NCBI RefSeq assembly: GCF_014333525.1
Contig: NZ_JACSCX010000001.1
Location: forward strand, 124,001-188,000
Direction: 5' to 3'
Source: Hymenobacter puniceus
GTDB lineage: Bacteria > Bacteroidota > Bacteroidia > Cytophagales > Hymenobacteraceae
DNA length: 64,000 nt
Part shown: positions 62,303-64,000 of the stretch, piece after piece
Layout: each line of letters opens with the position of its first letter
Numbering within the stretch: position 1 is the stretch's first letter
Translations under genes and position numbers: made by a program
Notes under the pieces: model-generated
The model's input: the letters and a program-made list of their open reading frames with translations, nothing else
Told to the model about the DNA's origin: nothing
Database searches by the model: none

Positions 62303-64000
62303 TTATGCGTTGCGAACTTCTTCCGTGTTGCGGATTTTTGTCAGGTAGGTCATGTTCGGCTGCACGTTGATGGCATCAAGTACATGGAACGCCCGCTCGC
62401 CATCTTCCCGACGCAACAGCTTCGACAGACGTGACTCAGGGTCACGCATGTCACCGAATACGATAGCCTGCGTAGGGCAGGACTGGGCGCAGGCCGAAAC
62501 AATCTCACCATCCTTCGGACGACGCTTTTGCTTCTTGGCTTCAAGCTTACCAAGCTGGATACGCTGCACACAGAGCGAACATTTCTCCATCACACCACGA
62601 GCCCGTACCGTCACATCCGGATTCAGCACCATACGGCCGAGGTCGGTGAACATGTGGCCGTTTACAGCTTCAAACTTCTCGTTGGAGTAGTACGAGAACC
62701 AGTTGAAACGACGAACCTTATACGGGCAGTTGTTGGCACAATAGCGGGTACCTACGCAGCGGTTGTAGGTCATCTGGTTGAGTCCTTCCGAGCTGTGCGT
62801 GGTAGCCAGTACCGGGCACACTGTCTCGCACGGTGCGTGGTTGCAATGCTGGCACATCATCGGCTGGAAGATAACCGAAGGATTTTCGGATGGGTCTTCC
62901 ATAGCGGCATAAGTAGCCAGCTTGCCTTTTTCCTCGAAATCCTCCTTGCTGGCGTCGGAGCTGTAGTAGCGGTCGATCCGCATCCAATGCATCTCGCGGC
63001 GGTTGATAACCTCCTGCTTGCCTACTACGGCTACGTTGTTTTCAGCCTGGCACCCCACTACGCACGAGCCGCAGCCAATGCACGAGTTGAGGTCGATGGC
63101 CATACCCCAGTGGTGATTCTTGTACTCGTAGTCCTGCCACAACGACACCTTGTTGGGCTTCACGTTGCCTTCCGGCGTCGTGAGCAGCTCATACTCGGTT
63201 ACTTCTTTCGGGTTTTTGATGTACTGGGCCAGCGTCGACTCCTGCACCACCGGCTTGCGGTCCATGATGGTGTGGTGGGTCTGGGTCTGGGCGATGGGCG
63301 AGGTGGCACCGGTTTTTTCCAGCGTCACTGAGTTGGCGTACTGAATAGCCCCGTTGCGCATTACCGCGAAAGGCAATACGTTCTCCCCTACTTTGTCACC
63401 TACCTTACCAGCCTTGGTACGGCCGTAGCCCAGCGCAATCGAAACCGAACCGGCGGCTTGGCCTGGCTGAACAAGTACTGGCAGCTCAATGGACTTGCCG
63501 TTGGCCGTCACCTTCAACACGTCGCCTTGAGCCCAGCCTTTTTCTTCGGCCATTTTGCGTGGCACAGCCACGTAGTTGCCCCAAGTAGCTTTCGATACCG
63601 GGTCAGGCAGTTCCTGCAACCATGGGTTGTTGCCCTCCGAACCGTTGCCTACACCTACCTTTTCGTAGATGCAAAGCTCTGTGCCCGTAGGCTTGGGAGC
63701 CGAGTTGATTGCGCTGATAGCTTCAGCAGCCCCCATAACGGCACCTTGCGCTGGAGCAGCCGCCAAGGCCGAGCCCATAGCTACCCCATCGTGTACTGCC
63801 TTATCCCACGCTTTTGCATCGCCACCGAGCAGTGTTTGCCACTGGGCACGCAGGTAGTTGTAGTAGCTGGTCGGATTACCGGCCCAAACCAAAAGCGAAT
63901 CCTGCGCCTGACGCGTAGCAAACAGCGGCGAAATAACCGGCTGCGCTAAGCTCAGATAGCCGCGCTTAGGCTCATAGTCGTTCCACGACTCCATCCAGTG
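62303..64000 (-). CDS. actB: alternative complex III subunit ActB, iron-sulfur molybdopterin-oxidoreductase-like protein (partial)
   Basis: Only the C-terminal 560 or so residues are in the window; the N-terminal (molybdopterin-like) part lies beyond 64000. The visible part includes the end of the catalytic-like domain and a ferredoxin module. Its Cys motifs are CIGCGSCVVGC, CQHCNHAPCETVCPV, CVGTRYCANNCPY and CSLCVQR with CAQSCP, consistent with three [4Fe-4S] clusters and one [3Fe-4S] cluster. ActB of alternative complex III typically binds no molybdenum and carries a TAT-like signal. It is the most upstream gene of the minus-strand locus seen here; actA would lie outside the window. Confidence 0.94.
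   Translation of the reverse strand, partial: HWMESWNDYEPKRGYLSLAQPVISPLFATRQAQDSLLVWAGNPTSYYNYLRAQWQTLLGGDAKAWDKAVHDGVAMGSALAAAPAQGAVMGAAEAISAINSAPKPTGTELCIYEKVGVGNGSEGNNPWLQELPDPVSKATWGNYVAVPRKMAEEKGWAQGDVLKVTANGKSIELPVLVQPGQAAGSVSIALGYGRTKAGKVGDKVGENVLPFAVMRNGAIQYANSVTLEKTGATSPIAQTQTHHTIMDRKPVVQESTLAQYIKNPKEVTEYELLTTPEGNVKPNKVSLWQDYEYKNHHWGMAIDLNSCIGCGSCVVGCQAENNVAVVGKQEVINRREMHWMRIDRYYSSDASKEDFEEKGKLATYAAMEDPSENPSVIFQPMMCQHCNHAPCETVCPVLATTHSSEGLNQMTYNRCVGTRYCANNCPYKVRRFNWFSYYSNEKFEAVNGHMFTDLGRMVLNPDVTVRARGVMEKCSLCVQRIQLGKLEAKKQKRRPKDGEIVSACAQSCPTQAIVFGDMRDPESRLSKLLRREDGERAFHVLDAINVQPNMTYLTKIRNTEEVRNA

Noticed and set aside
1..64000. CRISPR array or prophage
   Set aside because: No regularly spaced direct repeats, cas genes, integrase or phage structural genes were seen.

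Overview
The window looks like a chromosomal segment of a GC-rich Bacteroidota bacterium, most likely a Hymenobacter-type member of the Cytophagales. The evidence is the gene content and control signals: two proteins with C-terminal type IX secretion sorting domains, promoter -7 boxes of the Bacteroidota form TAnnTTTG, an alternative complex III plus aa3 oxidase locus, the ftsX-DUF3098-uppP-truB-ribF order, a DUF420 assembly protein, and a GNAT-nitrilase fusion. No prophage, CRISPR array or rRNA is visible. Mobility is limited to small dispersed inverted repeats and one GIY-YIG gene enclosed by such repeats.

Layout. 1-9.5 kb: tRNA-Cys, rpsA with an unusually long tail, a lipoprotein, a fatty acid desaturase, a DUF3298 lipoprotein, an alpha/beta hydrolase, a small lipoprotein, an HNH nuclease and an NlpC/P60 peptidase, mostly on the minus strand with many hairpin terminators. 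9.5-20.2 kb: smpB and tsaD (minus) diverge from tamB, followed by ftsX, DUF3098, uppP, truB and ribF (plus): translation quality control, tRNA modification, envelope biogenesis and FAD synthesis. 20.3-28.6 kb: a two-subunit CoA transferase, an unknown minus-strand gene, two T9SS-sorted proteins, the GNAT-nitrilase fusion and a short-chain dehydrogenase.

28.7-37.4 kb: a conserved but functionally unexplained membrane cluster. An RDD protein (minus) diverges from SpoIIM-like, polytopic membrane protein, DUF4129, DUF4350, MoxR ATPase and DUF58 genes (plus). Between moxR and DUF58 sits a roughly 509-bp unit, a GIY-YIG gene bounded by about 50-bp imperfect terminal inverted repeats. A further solo copy of the repeat arm lies at 37.4 kb after an AT-rich orphan gene. 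I regard this unit as the strongest candidate for an under-described element. 37.5-49.3 kb: a polytopic GT-C-like protein, a GH20 hexosaminidase, a 1259-residue outer-membrane-like protein and a very large sensor histidine kinase.

49.4-64 kb, all minus strand, transcribed towards lower coordinates: the respiratory locus. actB (cut by the window end), actC, actD, actE and actF form alternative complex III, which oxidises quinol and passes electrons to cytochrome oxidase. coxB and coxA follow, then after a terminator ctaA and ctaB (heme A synthesis), two subunit III genes, subunit IV, SCO, DUF420 and a small membrane protein. The locus couples quinol oxidation, oxygen reduction, and heme A and copper assembly in one direction of transcription.

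All assignments come from reading translated motifs and gene context; no database search was run. Start codons were moved downstream of the longest open frame where a signal peptide, a family N-terminus, a promoter or a terminator made that necessary.
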